Positions 14,609-25,234 of a stretch of 64,000 bases of DNA are shown here, in pieces. The translations under genes were made by a program, and so were the position numbers. Below the pieces are notes generated by a model. That model made no database searches, had not been told where the DNA came from, and saw nothing but the letters and a program-made list of their open reading frames with translations. This DNA comes from CAWCUU01 sp963798855. GTDB lineage: Bacteria > Gemmatimonadota > Gemmatimonadetes > Longimicrobiales > RSA9. Each line of letters opens with the position of its first letter. Within the stretch, counting starts at the first letter, position 1. The stretch covers positions 1,821,831-1,885,830 of the forward strand of contig CAWCUU010000001.1 of the NCBI GenBank assembly GCA_963798855.1, in the 5' to 3' direction.

Positions 14609-16121
14609 ATGCAGATAGTTCGATTCGCGGCGCGGACCGGCCTGCTGACGACGCTGCTGCTCGTCTCGGCGTGCGGCGGCTCGGAGCAGGCGGAGGTCCG
14701 CGCCCAGCAGGCGCCCGCCGCAGACCCTGCGGGAGCAGCTCGGCGAGACGCCGACGGCGCTCGACACGGCGACGGCGTCGGCGCTCTCGGCGACGTTTCG
14801 GAACGCGGCGGCGAGGGCACTCCAGTCCGTCGTCTTCATCGAGGTGACCGAGCGCCCGCGCATGGCGCAGGGGCAGCGGATGCCCTTCCCCTTCTTCAAT
14901 CAGCCGCAGGATCAGCAACAGATGCCGCCGATGGTCGGCCAGGGCTCCGGCTTCGTGTTCGATCCGCGCGGCTACATCATGACGAACAACCACGTCGTGC
15001 AGGGCGCGCAGAGGGTGACCGTGCGGACGCTGTCGGGTCACGAGTACAAGGCCGACGTCGTCGGCGCCGACCCGAACTCGGACGTCGCCGTGATCAAGAT
15101 CGACCCCGGCGCCGAGAAGCTGCCGGCGGTCACGCTCGGCAACTCCGATGACCTGAACGTCGGCGACTGGGTGCTCGCGCTCGGCAATCCGCTCGGTCTG
15201 CAGTTCACGGTCACGGCCGGGATCGTCAGCGCGAAGGGTCGCAACATCGGGATCATCGGCTCGAACACGCCCCAGGGAGCGTCGGCCGGGATCGAGTCGT
15301 TCATTCAAACCGACGCGGCGATCAACCCCGGCAACTCCGGCGGCCCGATGGTCAACCTGCTCGGCCAGGTCGTCGGCATCAACTCGGCGATCGAGTCGCA
15401 GACCGGCTACAACGTCGGCATCGGCTTCGCCATCCCGATCGCGCTCGCGTCCAAGGTGGCGGACGACCTCATGAAGTACGGAGCCGTGCACCGCCCGCAG
15501 CTCGGCGTTCTGGTCGGCCGCGTCACGCAGACGGAGGCGGACCTGTATCACCTGCCCAACGTGGCCGGCGCCCTCGTCACGCAGGTGCAGCCGAACACGC
15601 CAGCGTCCAGGGCCGGCATCGAGATGGGCGACGTCATCGTCAGCCTGAATGGTCAGCCGATCAACGACCAGACCGATCTCGTCGCGCGCCTGGCGCGGAT
15701 GCATCCGGGCGAGAACGTGTCGCTCACGCTGTACCGCAACGGCGACAGCCGCACGGTGGACATCAAGCTCGGCGAGTTCGAGCAGGCGGAGCCGCAGGAG
15801 CGGACGGCCGAGGGGCCGCGCAGCGGACGTGACCTGCTGGGCTTCGACGTGCAGAACCTGACGCCGCAGATCGCTTCGCAGCTCGGGTATCAACAGCGGC
15901 AGGGCGTGATCGTGACCGATGTATCCCCCGCAAGTCCCGCTGCGCCGCTCGGCCTTCGACGCGGGGTGTTGATCGTGCAGCTCGCGGGCAAGAAGGTCGC
16001 GAACCAGACGGATTTCAATCGCATCGCGAGCACGCTGAAGCCGGGCGACCCGGTGGCCATGGTGGTGGTGCCCGGCCCGGGCCAACCGCAACAGCTGCTT
16101 ACGTTCCGCACGAGCGAGTAG
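14609..16121 (+). CDS. htrA: HtrA/Deg-type periplasmic serine protease, frameshifted after the signal peptide
   Basis: The ATG at 14609 follows AGGAGG and opens a lipoprotein signal 'RTGLLTTLLLVSACGG' (lipobox L-V-S-A-C). Around 14712-14722 the coding frame shifts. The protease continues in the frame that is stop-free to 16121, starting 'TLREQLGETPTALDTATAS' and 'VVFIEVTERP'. The catalytic triad is intact: His in 'MTNNHVVQG', Asp in 'NSDVAVIKID' and Ser in 'NPGNSGGPMVN'. Two PDZ domains follow ('AGIEMGDVIVSLNGQ' and 'GVIVTDVSPASPAA'). HtrA enzymes clear misfolded envelope proteins. Translation from the next in-frame start (GTG 14844) would give an unexported protease, so the shift is either a sequence error or an inactivating mutation. 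Confidence 0.88.
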
Positions 16122-16142
16122 CCGGCCGCCTGCCTGGAGTTC

Positions 16143-16183
16143 GACCCCGGCCGCGCGGACTTGGCGGCCGGGGTCGTTCTTTT
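16143..16183 (+). terminator. Intrinsic terminator after htrA
   Basis: GACCCCGGCCGC (16143-16154) pairs perfectly with GCGGCCGGGGTC (16164-16175) across a 9-base loop, followed by GTTCTTTT. It lies between the convergent htrA and histidine kinase genes and could serve both strands. Confidence 0.85.
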
Positions 16184-16195
16184 CGCGACAGCCGA

Positions 16196-19100
16196 TCACG
16201 CCACCGGGATCACGATCCGCATCGTCGTGCCCACGCCCGCCTCGCTCTCCGCCTCGATCCTGCCGCCCCACGCTTCCACGAGCCGCCGCACGATGGCCAG
16301 ACCCAGACCGGTCCCTGCGGTACGCGTCGAGAAATGCGGCTCGAAGATACGCGGCAGCAGATCGGCGGAGATGCCGGAGCCGTCGTCGCGCACGCGCAGC
16401 TCGACCGCGCCGTCGATGCTGGCGGCCGAGACCGTGACCGTGCCGTCGCGGTCGATCGCGGCCCTCGCGTTCTCCAGCAGGTTGACCAGCACCTCCTTGA
16501 GCTCCGCGGCGCGGGCCTGCACGCCAGGCAGATCCGGCTCGACATCCTGCCGGTACTCGACTCCGGTGTCGCCGGCCCGGTAGAGCGCCAGCGTCTCCCG
16601 CACGACCGCCGTGACGTCCACGGGCTCGAGCGGTCCCGTCGATTCCGCGGGCAGGCCGTAGCGGCTGAAGGCCCGAGCGATCTCGCCGAGCCGGTCGATC
16701 TCGGCCAGCACGTGCTCGACGTTGGTGTCCAGGATCTCCCCGAAATCGGCGCGTCGGTCCGCGTACGCGCGGCGCAGGTGCTGCACGGAGAGCTTGATCG
16801 GCGTCAGCGGGTTCTTGATCTCGTGTGCGACCTGCCGCGCCATCTCGCCCCAGGCGAGGATGCGGGCGGTGCGGATCTCGCGGGAGCGGGCCCGGCGCAG
16901 CCGCCTGACCATGCGATTGAAGGACGCGAACAGGTTGCCGAACTCGTCGGTACGGCCCTCGGGGAGCCGCACGTCCAGGCGGCCCGCGCCCACGGCGGCC
17001 GCGCCGCGGCGGAGCTGTCCGATCGGTCGCGAGAGCGTGCGTGCCACGAGCAGTGACAGCGCGAGGGAGAGCAGGCCGCCCACCAGAACCGCGAAGAGGA
17101 CGAGGTGCGTCAGCTCCCGCTGCCGCGCGATCGCGTCGCCGGTCGAGAGCGAGACCGGGACGGCGATCGTTCCTGCGGGCCGCAGCGCGCGGAAGGACAT
17201 GACGTACGGCGTGTCGGAGACCCGGAGGACGCGGGTCTCGCCGACCTCTTCCCCGCTTCGCAGGGCCAGGTAGACGGCCGGCGGCATCCATGCGCCGTAG
17301 AGCCCCAGCTGCACCGCTTCGGCCGACGACGACTGCGCCAGCTCGCCGCGGAAGTAGCGGAGCACCTCCTCGCCGATGCGGTCCGACAGCACGCCCAGGT
17401 CGCTGAGCGACGGGAACTGCTCGGCGGCCTGCTCGACCGATCGCTGGGAGAGCAGCGACGCGGAGCGGATGGCTTCGCCGGCGAGTGCCCTGTAGGCGAA
17501 CGTGCCGAACGCGAGCGTCGGCAGCAGGAAGAACGCGAACAGGGCGAGCGTGATACGCGCCCGGAATCCACCCAGCCAGCCCAGCCAGCCGCCCGCAGGA
17601 CGACGCCAGCCCCCCTCCGCCGCGCGGCCGAGGGTCCACAGCAGAACCAGCACGCTCAGGTCGAACGCGCCGAGGAGCGTGCCGCGCGCGATCTCGATCA
17701 TCAGCGGCGGAATGCGGATGTCGAGGTGCGCGTGGTAGAGGCCTTCGGGGAAGCGGATCTGCACCTCGCTCCGCCAGCCGCGCTCGATGCGCGTCCACTC
17801 GACGCCGGTAGAAGTCGGCGGAAGGCCGGGCGCCTCGATCAGCGTCAGGCGAATGTCCGACGGCGCTCGCGCGCCGAGGAAGCCAAGCAGCGCGGGAGCG
17901 AACTCGAGAACGCGACGCGGGGCCACGACGGCGGTCGCCGCCCAGCCGTCGGAAAGCGGCACGGCCAGGGCCTGGTTCGCGCCCGGGATCGGCGGCTCGG
18001 CATCGAGTACCTGTCGCCCCGACTCGCGCGCCCGTCGCAACATGCCGGTGAGCGTCGCCCGCAGCGGCGCATCCTTCAGCGCGGGCTCCGAGGCGCCCGC
18101 GAGGTGCAGCGCGTTGACCGGCGAGAGCGTGCTGTCCCACAACACGAGCTGGAGCGGATATCCGTCCTCTGCGAGCCCACTCTCCACCCACGAGCGGAAC
18201 AGCAGGTCCACGCCCGCCTCGCCGCGCGCGGAGCGACGACGCAGGTCGGAGCCGAAGCGGGTGAGGAGGTACGCGACGAACGGATCCGAGCGGCTGCCGA
18301 GGGTGCTCAGCGAACGCTCGGCCACGCCGAGCTTCGCCCCGACCTGGGCCGCCCAGAGATTCGGCAGCACGAAGGTCGTGGCGAGCAGCCCCGCGCACAG
18401 CGTCCGCACGAGTCGGCCGCCGGCCGCGTGGCGGCGTCCGAGGCCGACGGCCATCAGCACGAACGGCGCGGCCCAGAGCGCGGCGTTGCGCAGCGGTAGC
18501 TCACCCGGCTGGACGGGAGGCGGCTCGAGCGAGTACCAGCGGACCAGCACGAGGATCGCGGCGAGTATCGACAGCGCGGCGCCCGCGACGATCAGCTGCC
18601 AGCGGGGTGTCGTAGTCGCGGCCGCGTCGTGCTCGGTCTCGCGTGCGCGTGGAAAGGCGAGCGCGGCGAGGCTGCCCAGCAGCAGAACGGCCGTCGTCTG
18701 CAGTGCCCACCAGAGGGTGGCCGAGCCCTCCAGCAGCGTGGGCCCGGCGCTCACCAGCAGCAGGCGCATGGCGGCGGCGAAGCCCACGGGAACGAGCACG
18801 GTGCCGGCCACGATCCAGGCGCCGAACGGGCCGCGGCGTACCGGCGGCGCCCGCCAAAGCGCGAGCAGCGCGGCGATGGGGATCAGCACGGCGAGCAGCG
18901 GCCCGAGCGTGAGGCCGGTCGGCAGTCGAAGCAGGAAGACCCCGGGCGAGAACAGCGCGCTGACGGGAAGCACGGCGTCGAGCGGGGCGATCGCCAGCAG
19001 CAGGGCCGTCGCGAAGAGCGGCGCCGCGAAGCGGCCCCTGCCGATCCGTCCGCGGCGAATCCACGCCGCGACGAGCAGGATGAACGCCGCGGCGAAGAGC

Positions 19101-19972
19101 GAGAGCGCGAGTCGCCGCCCCGCCGTCGCGACCCGGGCCCGGGTCGCGGCCTGCGTCAGCGGCTCGATGGTCGCCGAGAAGCGCGCCGGACCGTCCCGCG
19201 GATAGCGCCAGTCGGCGTCGGGCTCCGCGCCGGCGGCGAAGCGCAGCGCCGCGCCGGTCTCCGCCCGGAACGCCGCCGCGAACCCGCCCGCGCGCCCCGG
19301 CCCGAGAGGCGGTCCCATCTGCAGCAGCACGATGGCCACGGCCGCGCCGCCGCTGTCGCTCACCGGCGAGGAAAAGTATAGATAGCTGAAGAGCGGACGC
19401 TCGGCGTAAAGCACCGGGCGACTGCCCGCGCGGACCGGCTGCGGCAGAATGCCGCGATGCTCGCCGGACCAGGCGGTCAGCTCGCCCTCGGCGTCGAACA
19501 CCGCCACCGCGGCGACCGCGGCTTCACCTCGGATCGCGGCGAGACGCGAGAAGAGCGCCGCGCCATCCGCGCTGCCGGCCGCCGCGGCGGCGCGCCGGGC
19601 CGTGGCACTCCCGCGGCGGAAGAGCGCGTCCATGCGGGTGTCGAGCGCGGCCTGCAGCCGGATCTCGCGGGCAGCCGCGAAGCGGTCCCAGTCGGACATC
19701 GCCGTGGCGAGGCGGACGTGGGTCCACGCCGACGCGCCAATGCCGCCCGCGAGCAGCGCGAGCGCGGCGAGGATCGTCAGACGTCCGCGCCGCGACTCGC
19801 CCGCTCGACGCGGAAGGAGCAGGAGCGCCGCGGCGATCGCGGTCGCGGCGGCCGACGCAAACAGATACGAGAGCGCCAGCGTCCGCGTCCACGCCACGGC
19901 ACTCAGCAACGCCGCCAGCCCGACGGCTGCGGCCCCTGTTTCGCGGGAAGGCAGAGATGAACGCGGATTCAC
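16196..19972 (-). CDS. Large NtrY-like membrane sensor histidine kinase
   Basis: 1258 residues. Two blocks of transmembrane helices (residues about 15-100 and 300-560, including 'LLLGSLAALAF') and extracytoplasmic segments make an unusually large sensor part. A last helix near 960-985 leads to a HAMP domain ('ARTLSRPIGQLRRGAAAVG'). It is followed by HisKA ('MARQVAHEIKNPLTPIKL', phospho-His near 1050) and HATPase_c ('NLLENARAA', 'VRDDGSGIS', 'GTGLGLAIVRRL'). This order matches NtrY/PAS-less nitrogen-type kinases, but no response regulator lies nearby, so its partner is elsewhere. The GTG start overlaps the divergent creatininase start by 16 bp. A slightly later start is possible. Confidence 0.9.
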   Translation of the reverse strand: MNPRSSLPSRETGAAAVGLAALLSAVAWTRTLALSYLFASAAATAIAAALLLLPRRAGESRRGRLTILAALALLAGGIGASAWTHVRLATAMSDWDRFAAAREIRLQAALDTRMDALFRRGSATARRAAAAAGSADGAALFSRLAAIRGEAAVAAVAVFDAEGELTAWSGEHRGILPQPVRAGSRPVLYAERPLFSYLYFSSPVSDSGGAAVAIVLLQMGPPLGPGRAGGFAAAFRAETGAALRFAAGAEPDADWRYPRDGPARFSATIEPLTQAATRARVATAGRRLALSLFAAAFILLVAAWIRRGRIGRGRFAAPLFATALLLAIAPLDAVLPVSALFSPGVFLLRLPTGLTLGPLLAVLIPIAALLALWRAPPVRRGPFGAWIVAGTVLVPVGFAAAMRLLLVSAGPTLLEGSATLWWALQTTAVLLLGSLAALAFPRARETEHDAAATTTPRWQLIVAGAALSILAAILVLVRWYSLEPPPVQPGELPLRNAALWAAPFVLMAVGLGRRHAAGGRLVRTLCAGLLATTFVLPNLWAAQVGAKLGVAERSLSTLGSRSDPFVAYLLTRFGSDLRRRSARGEAGVDLLFRSWVESGLAEDGYPLQLVLWDSTLSPVNALHLAGASEPALKDAPLRATLTGMLRRARESGRQVLDAEPPIPGANQALAVPLSDGWAATAVVAPRRVLEFAPALLGFLGARAPSDIRLTLIEAPGLPPTSTGVEWTRIERGWRSEVQIRFPEGLYHAHLDIRIPPLMIEIARGTLLGAFDLSVLVLLWTLGRAAEGGWRRPAGGWLGWLGGFRARITLALFAFFLLPTLAFGTFAYRALAGEAIRSASLLSQRSVEQAAEQFPSLSDLGVLSDRIGEEVLRYFRGELAQSSSAEAVQLGLYGAWMPPAVYLALRSGEEVGETRVLRVSDTPYVMSFRALRPAGTIAVPVSLSTGDAIARQRELTHLVLFAVLVGGLLSLALSLLVARTLSRPIGQLRRGAAAVGAGRLDVRLPEGRTDEFGNLFASFNRMVRRLRRARSREIRTARILAWGEMARQVAHEIKNPLTPIKLSVQHLRRAYADRRADFGEILDTNVEHVLAEIDRLGEIARAFSRYGLPAESTGPLEPVDVTAVVRETLALYRAGDTGVEYRQDVEPDLPGVQARAAELKEVLVNLLENARAAIDRDGTVTVSAASIDGAVELRVRDDGSGISADLLPRIFEPHFSTRTAGTGLGLAIVRRLVEAWGGRIEAESEAGVGTTMRIVIPVA

Positions 19973-20706
19973 AGGCGTGCTTGGGACTCGATGAGCTCAG
20001 CTGGATCAATGTCGCGGCCCATGTCGCGCGCGACCCGCGCCTCATCATCCCCGTGGGCGCGCTGGAACAGCACGGCTCGCACCTGCCGCTCGGCAGCAAC
20101 GTGCTGATCGCACGCCGTATCTCGCTGGACCTCTCGCGCGAGTTCGGCGTGCTGCGCGCACCGACCTTCCACTATGGCGTCAATGTCGCGACGGATCGGG
20201 CGTTCTCCGGTACCGCGTCGTTGGGCAAAAAGGTCCTGCACCGGGCGCTCAACGACCTGCTCGGCTGCTGGGAGGACCAGGGGTTCCGGGAATTTATCCT
20301 GATCACCGCCCACCGGCACGAGCCGCACCTCGAGTCGCTCGCCGGGCTCATCACCGACGCCGCCCGCGTGCGCGTCGTGGAAGTCTGGGACGTCGACCTG
20401 TCCGACCTCCTCGAGCGACAGCAGGGGCCCGAGCACGCCGGCGAAGCCGAAACCTCCGTCATGCTCTACCTGCACCCGGAGCTCGTCCGCATGGATCGCG
20501 CGCGCGACTTCGAGCTGAGCGCCGCCGAATTCCGTCGCTACATCCACGGCGGCCTCCCCGCCCCACCGGCCGGCGGCGCCGGTGCGGTCGGATATCCGAG
20601 CGCCGCCAGCGCAGAGAAGGGCGAGCGTCTCTACGACCGCATCCTGCAGGCGGTCCGCCACGCCGTCTTCCTCGCCGCCGCGCCGGATGACACGGACACG
20701 CTGTGA
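19957..20706 (+). CDS. Creatininase-family amidohydrolase-like protein
   Basis: 249 residues, ATG after GGAAGG. The family fold is clear from 'LIIPVGALEQHGSHLPLG' and 'ILITAHRHEPHLES'. Creatininases hold two metals with Glu, His, Asp, His and Glu. Here the first Glu and His (EQHG) and the later His and Glu ('AGEAETSVM') are present. The position usually occupied by Asp (LPLGTD) is Asn in 'LPLGSN', and the NGHGGN loop is replaced by TAHRHE. Substrate is unknown; family members act on creatinine, on formamide intermediates, or in peptide maturation (MftE). The altered ligands suggest changed metal use or loss of activity. Confidence 0.8.
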   Translation: MNADSQACLGLDELSWINVAAHVARDPRLIIPVGALEQHGSHLPLGSNVLIARRISLDLSREFGVLRAPTFHYGVNVATDRAFSGTASLGKKVLHRALNDLLGCWEDQGFREFILITAHRHEPHLESLAGLITDAARVRVVEVWDVDLSDLLERQQGPEHAGEAETSVMLYLHPELVRMDRARDFELSAAEFRRYIHGGLPAPPAGGAGAVGYPSAASAEKGERLYDRILQAVRHAVFLAAAPDDTDTL

Positions 20707-20833
20707 CCCGCCCGCGGGCCGGAAACTGAAGGCACGAAACGACTTGGCGCCCTTTCGGGAGGCGCGCAGCGGACCCGTGGCGCCCGGCCCGGGTATACCC
20801 TCCGACCCCCCGAGCCAACAGCGGAGGTTCGCC

Positions 20834-21526
20834 GTGCACGACAGCCGAGCTGCCATCCTGACGATGTTCGCCCTCGCCGCGCTCGCACCCGCGGCGGCGG
20901 GAGCGCAGTCCACGCTCGACGAGGGGACGTTCCGCATTCTCGTCGGTGGCCGCGAGGTCGGCCGCGAGACCTTCTCGATCAAGCAGAGCGGTGCCGGCGC
21001 CGAGGCGGTCGTCGTCGCCCAGGGTCGGGTCACGTTGTCGAGTCAGGATCTGACCTCCTCCCTGGAGCTGCGGGGCGCCGGGCTGCGCCCTGCTTCGTAC
21101 CGGATGCAGGTGGAGGGAGATGGCTCGCAGCGCATCGCCGGGCGGGTGATCGGCGGTCGCTTCAGCGAGCAGATCGCGTCGGGATCGGGAGAGCAGCTGC
21201 GCGAGTATCTCGCCTCCGACGGCGCGATCGTGGCGGACGACGGAGTGGCTCACCAGTACTTCTTCGTGGCGCGACGCGCGCTCGAGGGCCAGACCTCTGT
21301 GCCACTGCTCGTCCCGCGCCAGAGCAAACAGGTCATGGCGACGCTGCGGCTCGTCGGCCCGGAGCGCATCGAGGCCGGCGGCAGCGCGGTGCAGGCCCGA
21401 CACATCGTGGTGCAGCCGAGGACGGGCGATGCCCGCGACATATGGGTCGACAACCGGGGGCGCGTGCTGCGCGTCGAGATCAAGGCCCGCGATTACACCG
21501 CGGTGCGCGCGACGCTGCCCGGCTGA
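20834..21526 (+). CDS. Exported protein of unknown function
   Basis: 230 residues from a GTG after GGAGG. A signal peptide ('AAILTMFALAALAPAAAGA' then Q) is followed by an all-beta secreted domain ('FRILVGGREVGRETFSI', 'SYRMQVEGDGSQRIAGRV', 'IWVDNRGRVLRVEIKARD'). Repeating beta-strands and a DUF3108/DUF6134-like pattern suggest a periplasmic beta-barrel-like or lipocalin-like fold, but I cannot name the family with confidence. It lies between the creatininase-like gene and the efflux operon and may be transcribed with the latter. Confidence 0.75.
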   Translation: MHDSRAAILTMFALAALAPAAAGAQSTLDEGTFRILVGGREVGRETFSIKQSGAGAEAVVVAQGRVTLSSQDLTSSLELRGAGLRPASYRMQVEGDGSQRIAGRVIGGRFSEQIASGSGEQLREYLASDGAIVADDGVAHQYFFVARRALEGQTSVPLLVPRQSKQVMATLRLVGPERIEAGGSAVQARHIVVQPRTGDARDIWVDNRGRVLRVEIKARDYTAVRATLPG

Positions 21527-21676
21527 GCGCCGCCAGCCGCGCGCTCGCGGGTCGGGTACCCACGAGCGCGGACGGCCGTTAACTTTCGGTTCCATCGCGT
21601 ATTCGGTGAAACCGGCACCCGCACGATCGCGTAGAGCCAGCGTCGCACCGGTTTCCCAGGAATCCAGGAGTTGGAC

Positions 21677-23215
21677 GTGGCTCTGTCGATGATGCCCCGG
21701 GCCCGGCGGCTCGCCTCCGCCGCTGTCGGTTTGGCACTGCTGGTGGGTCCCGCCCGGCTGCTCGCGCAGCAGGCGACGGGAACGCTGACGCTGGAGGAGG
21801 CGATCGAGCTCGCGCGCCGCAACAACCCCGGCTATCTGTCCCAGAAGAACGACAACACGGCCGCGGAGTGGGCGGTGCGCGAGGCGTACGGTGGACTGCT
21901 GCCGAGCGCGAGCGCGAGCCTCGGCATGCAGTACCAGGCGGAGGGTACCCCACAGCTCGGCATCTTCACGGGCCAGGACCTCGGTCTCGGCGGCGGCCAG
22001 TCGTACTACTACTCGGACTACAATCTGTCGCTGAGCTACCGGCTGAGCGGCTCCACCTTCTTCAACATTTCGCGCCAGCGCGCCAACCGCACCGCGTCCG
22101 CGGCGCGGACGGTCGCCTCCCGGGCCGCTCTCGATGCCGACGTCACGAAAGAGTACCTGCTCGTGATCGCGGCCTCGGACGCCGTGGACCTGGCGCACAC
22201 GGAGCTGGAGCGAGCGGAGCAGAACCTGAGGCTCGCCCGCGCCCGGGTCGAAGTCGGCGATGCGATCGAGCTCGAGGCGAAGCAGGCGGAAGTGGAGCGC
22301 GGCCGGGCCGAGGTCACGGCGATCAAGGCGGAAAACGACCTGCAGACGACGCGACTGGCGTTGACGCAGCTGCTCGGCACCGAGATCGATCCGAACGTCG
22401 AGCTGACGACGCAGTTCGAGGTGTTCGAGCCCGGGTGGACGGCCGACGCGCTGATCCAGCGGGCGATGGCCGCCAACCCTACCCTGAACGCCAACCGTGC
22501 GTCGGAGCACGCCAGCAGCGCGGCGGTCCGGGCGGCGCGCAGCACGTACCTGCCGACGCTCGACGTGTCACTGGGCTGGTCCGGCTATACACGCGAGGCC
22601 GGGCACCCGGATCTCCTCGTGCAACAGACACAGAGCTCCATGGAGTCGAACTTCGAACAGTGCGGCTTCTACAACCAGATCGCCGAGCGGCTGACCTCTC
22701 CGCTGCCCGGGTTTCCGCTGGACTGCTCGCAGTATCTGCCGCCGGCCGACCTGCCGCAGCAGGTGATCAGCTCGAACAACGCGTTCCCGTTCAACTTCAG
22801 CCGGCAGCCGTGGACACTGCAGGCGCGCGTGTCGCTGCCGATCTTCAGCGGGTTCTCGCGTCAGAGTCAGGTGGAGCAGGCCCGGGCGACCGCGGACGAC
22901 GCGGTCTACCGCCGCCGCGCCGCCGAGCTGCAGCTGCGGACCGACATCACGACAGCGCTCAACAACCTGCGCACCGCTTACCGGACGGTCGGCATCGAGG
23001 AGCGCAACTCGACGGTCGCCGATGAGCAGCTCAAGCTGGCGCGGGAGCGCTATCGGCTCGGCATGACCAGCTTCGTCGACCTCATCGATGCGGAAGCGCT
23101 GAAGGCGCGCGCCGACCGCGACTACCTGCAGGCACGGTATACGTTCCACGAGAGCTTCGCCACGCTCGAGAACGCCGTCGGCGAGCCGCTCCAAACCAGC
23201 GGGGCACCGCGATGA
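21677..23215 (+). CDS. TolC-family outer-membrane efflux channel
   Basis: 512 residues from a GTG that follows CAGGAG (TTG at 21671 and ATGs at 21692 are alternatives). A signal peptide ('LASAAVGLALLVGPARLLA') precedes two OEP repeats with long coiled-coil helices ('LTLEEAIELARRNNPGYL', 'RARVEVGDAIELEAKQAEV', 'ERYRLGMTSFVDLIDAEA'). TolC proteins form a trimeric tunnel across the outer membrane and periplasm. The stop overlaps the start of the adaptor gene by 4 bp, so channel, adaptor, ATPase and two permeases form one operon (21.7-27.7 kb). Between about 330 and 395 is an insertion rich in Gln, Pro and Cys. Confidence 0.93.
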   Translation: MALSMMPRARRLASAAVGLALLVGPARLLAQQATGTLTLEEAIELARRNNPGYLSQKNDNTAAEWAVREAYGGLLPSASASLGMQYQAEGTPQLGIFTGQDLGLGGGQSYYYSDYNLSLSYRLSGSTFFNISRQRANRTASAARTVASRAALDADVTKEYLLVIAASDAVDLAHTELERAEQNLRLARARVEVGDAIELEAKQAEVERGRAEVTAIKAENDLQTTRLALTQLLGTEIDPNVELTTQFEVFEPGWTADALIQRAMAANPTLNANRASEHASSAAVRAARSTYLPTLDVSLGWSGYTREAGHPDLLVQQTQSSMESNFEQCGFYNQIAERLTSPLPGFPLDCSQYLPPADLPQQVISSNNAFPFNFSRQPWTLQARVSLPIFSGFSRQSQVEQARATADDAVYRRRAAELQLRTDITTALNNLRTAYRTVGIEERNSTVADEQLKLARERYRLGMTSFVDLIDAEALKARADRDYLQARYTFHESFATLENAVGEPLQTSGAPR

Positions 23216-24522
23216 AGCGACAGGTGAAATGGGGGATCGCGCTCGGCGTCTCGATCGCCGCAGTGGGTGCTGTCCTGGCGATCGGCGCGACCAGTGGCGA
23301 CTCGGGTCCCTCGGTCCGCATCGAGTCGGTGCAGCGGCGCAACCTCGTGGCGAGCGTGACGGCCAGCGGGTGGGTCCGCCCGCACGCCGCGGTGGACGTG
23401 CAGTCGGACATCATGGGCCGCGTGATCGACCTTCGCGTCCAGGAAGGTGACCGCGTGGACCAGGGTCAGCTTCTGCTGCGCATTGACCCGGCGCAGTACC
23501 AGGCCGCCGTATCGCGCTCGCGCGCGGCCGTGAGCGAGGCGCAGGCCGCGGAGGCGCAGGCGCGCGCGAACCGGCTCCAGGCCCAGCGCGCGCTTCAGAG
23601 GATCCACGACATCGCGCGCGCGGATACGGCCCTCGTGAGTCAGCGGGAGATCGAGGACGCAGAGGCCACGGCGAAGGTCCAGGACGCGCTCTACGAGGCG
23701 GCACAGTACCGCGTACAGCAGGCCCGAGCGGCTCTGGCGGAGGCCGAGAACCAGCTCGACAAGACGGTGATCCGCGCGCCGCTCACCGGCGTCGTCACCC
23801 GCCTCAACGTCGAGCAGGGCGAGATGGCGATCATCGGGACCATGAACAACCCGGGCAGCCTGCTGCTCACGATCAGCGACCTCGCGGCCATGGAGGCCGT
23901 CGTCCAGGTCGATGAGACGGACGTTCCGGACATCCACATCGGCGACAGCGCGAGCGTCGAGATCGACGCCTTTCCGCGCCAGCGCTTCGCCGGCCGGGTG
24001 ACGGAGATCGGACACAGCGCGATCCGCTCTCCGGAAGACGCGGCCAAACAGCTGCAGGGCACGTCGAGCGGACAGGCGATCGACTTCGAGGTGGTGATCA
24101 CGCTCGATCACCCGCCGCCGGCGCTGCGCCCGGACCTGTCGGCCACGGCGGACGTCGTCACGGCGACGCAGGACAGCGCGCTGGCGGTGCCGATCATCGC
24201 GCTCACCGTGCGGGAGCGGAAGGACGAGAAGATCCCGCTCGAGGAGCCGCAGGCGCGTCAGGCGCAGGCCGCGGCGAAGCTCAACGACCAGGACGAGGAA
24301 GGCGTCTTCCTTTACCAGGGTGGCAAGGCTCACTTCACTCCGGTGCAGGTGGGCATTGCCGGGCAGGACTACTTCCAGGTGCTGAGCGGGCTCAATCCGG
24401 GCGATTCGGTGATTGCCGGGCCATACGAGGTGATCCGTGACCTCGAGGACGACAAGCCCGTGCGGCCGATGAGCCCGACCGCCGACAAGACGGCACCAGC
24501 CAAAGCCAAGGGAGACGAGTGA
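23212..24522 (+). CDS. MacA/HlyD-type periplasmic adaptor
   Basis: 436 residues. A single N-terminal membrane anchor ('WGIALGVSIAAVGAVLAIG') is followed by a biotinyl-lipoyl-like domain ('GWVRPHAAVDVQSDIMG'), an alpha-helical hairpin (residues about 95-185), the second lipoyl half ('KTVIRAPLTGVVTRLNVEQ') and beta-barrel/membrane-proximal domains. Such adaptors link an inner-membrane MacB-type transporter to TolC. The ATG overlaps the tolC stop (ATGA), and the ATPase gene starts right after its own stop. An acidic, lysine-rich tail follows residue 420. Confidence 0.92.
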   Translation: MKRQVKWGIALGVSIAAVGAVLAIGATSGDSGPSVRIESVQRRNLVASVTASGWVRPHAAVDVQSDIMGRVIDLRVQEGDRVDQGQLLLRIDPAQYQAAVSRSRAAVSEAQAAEAQARANRLQAQRALQRIHDIARADTALVSQREIEDAEATAKVQDALYEAAQYRVQQARAALAEAENQLDKTVIRAPLTGVVTRLNVEQGEMAIIGTMNNPGSLLLTISDLAAMEAVVQVDETDVPDIHIGDSASVEIDAFPRQRFAGRVTEIGHSAIRSPEDAAKQLQGTSSGQAIDFEVVITLDHPPPALRPDLSATADVVTATQDSALAVPIIALTVRERKDEKIPLEEPQARQAQAAAKLNDQDEEGVFLYQGGKAHFTPVQVGIAGQDYFQVLSGLNPGDSVIAGPYEVIRDLEDDKPVRPMSPTADKTAPAKAKGDE

Positions 24523-25230
<708 letters not shown>

Positions 25231-25234
25231 GCGC

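Noticed and set aside
14166..18398. 1410-codon minus-strand frame across htrA and the histidine kinase
   Set aside because: Its sequence is Arg/Ala/Pro-rich shadow of htrA and the kinase, without domains. Only its last 59 codons (from 14342) have a ribosome site and were kept.
20459..22510. 683-codon minus-strand frame opposite the exported protein and tolC
   Set aside because: Composition is that of a shadow frame of GC-rich genes; the plus-strand genes have clear families.
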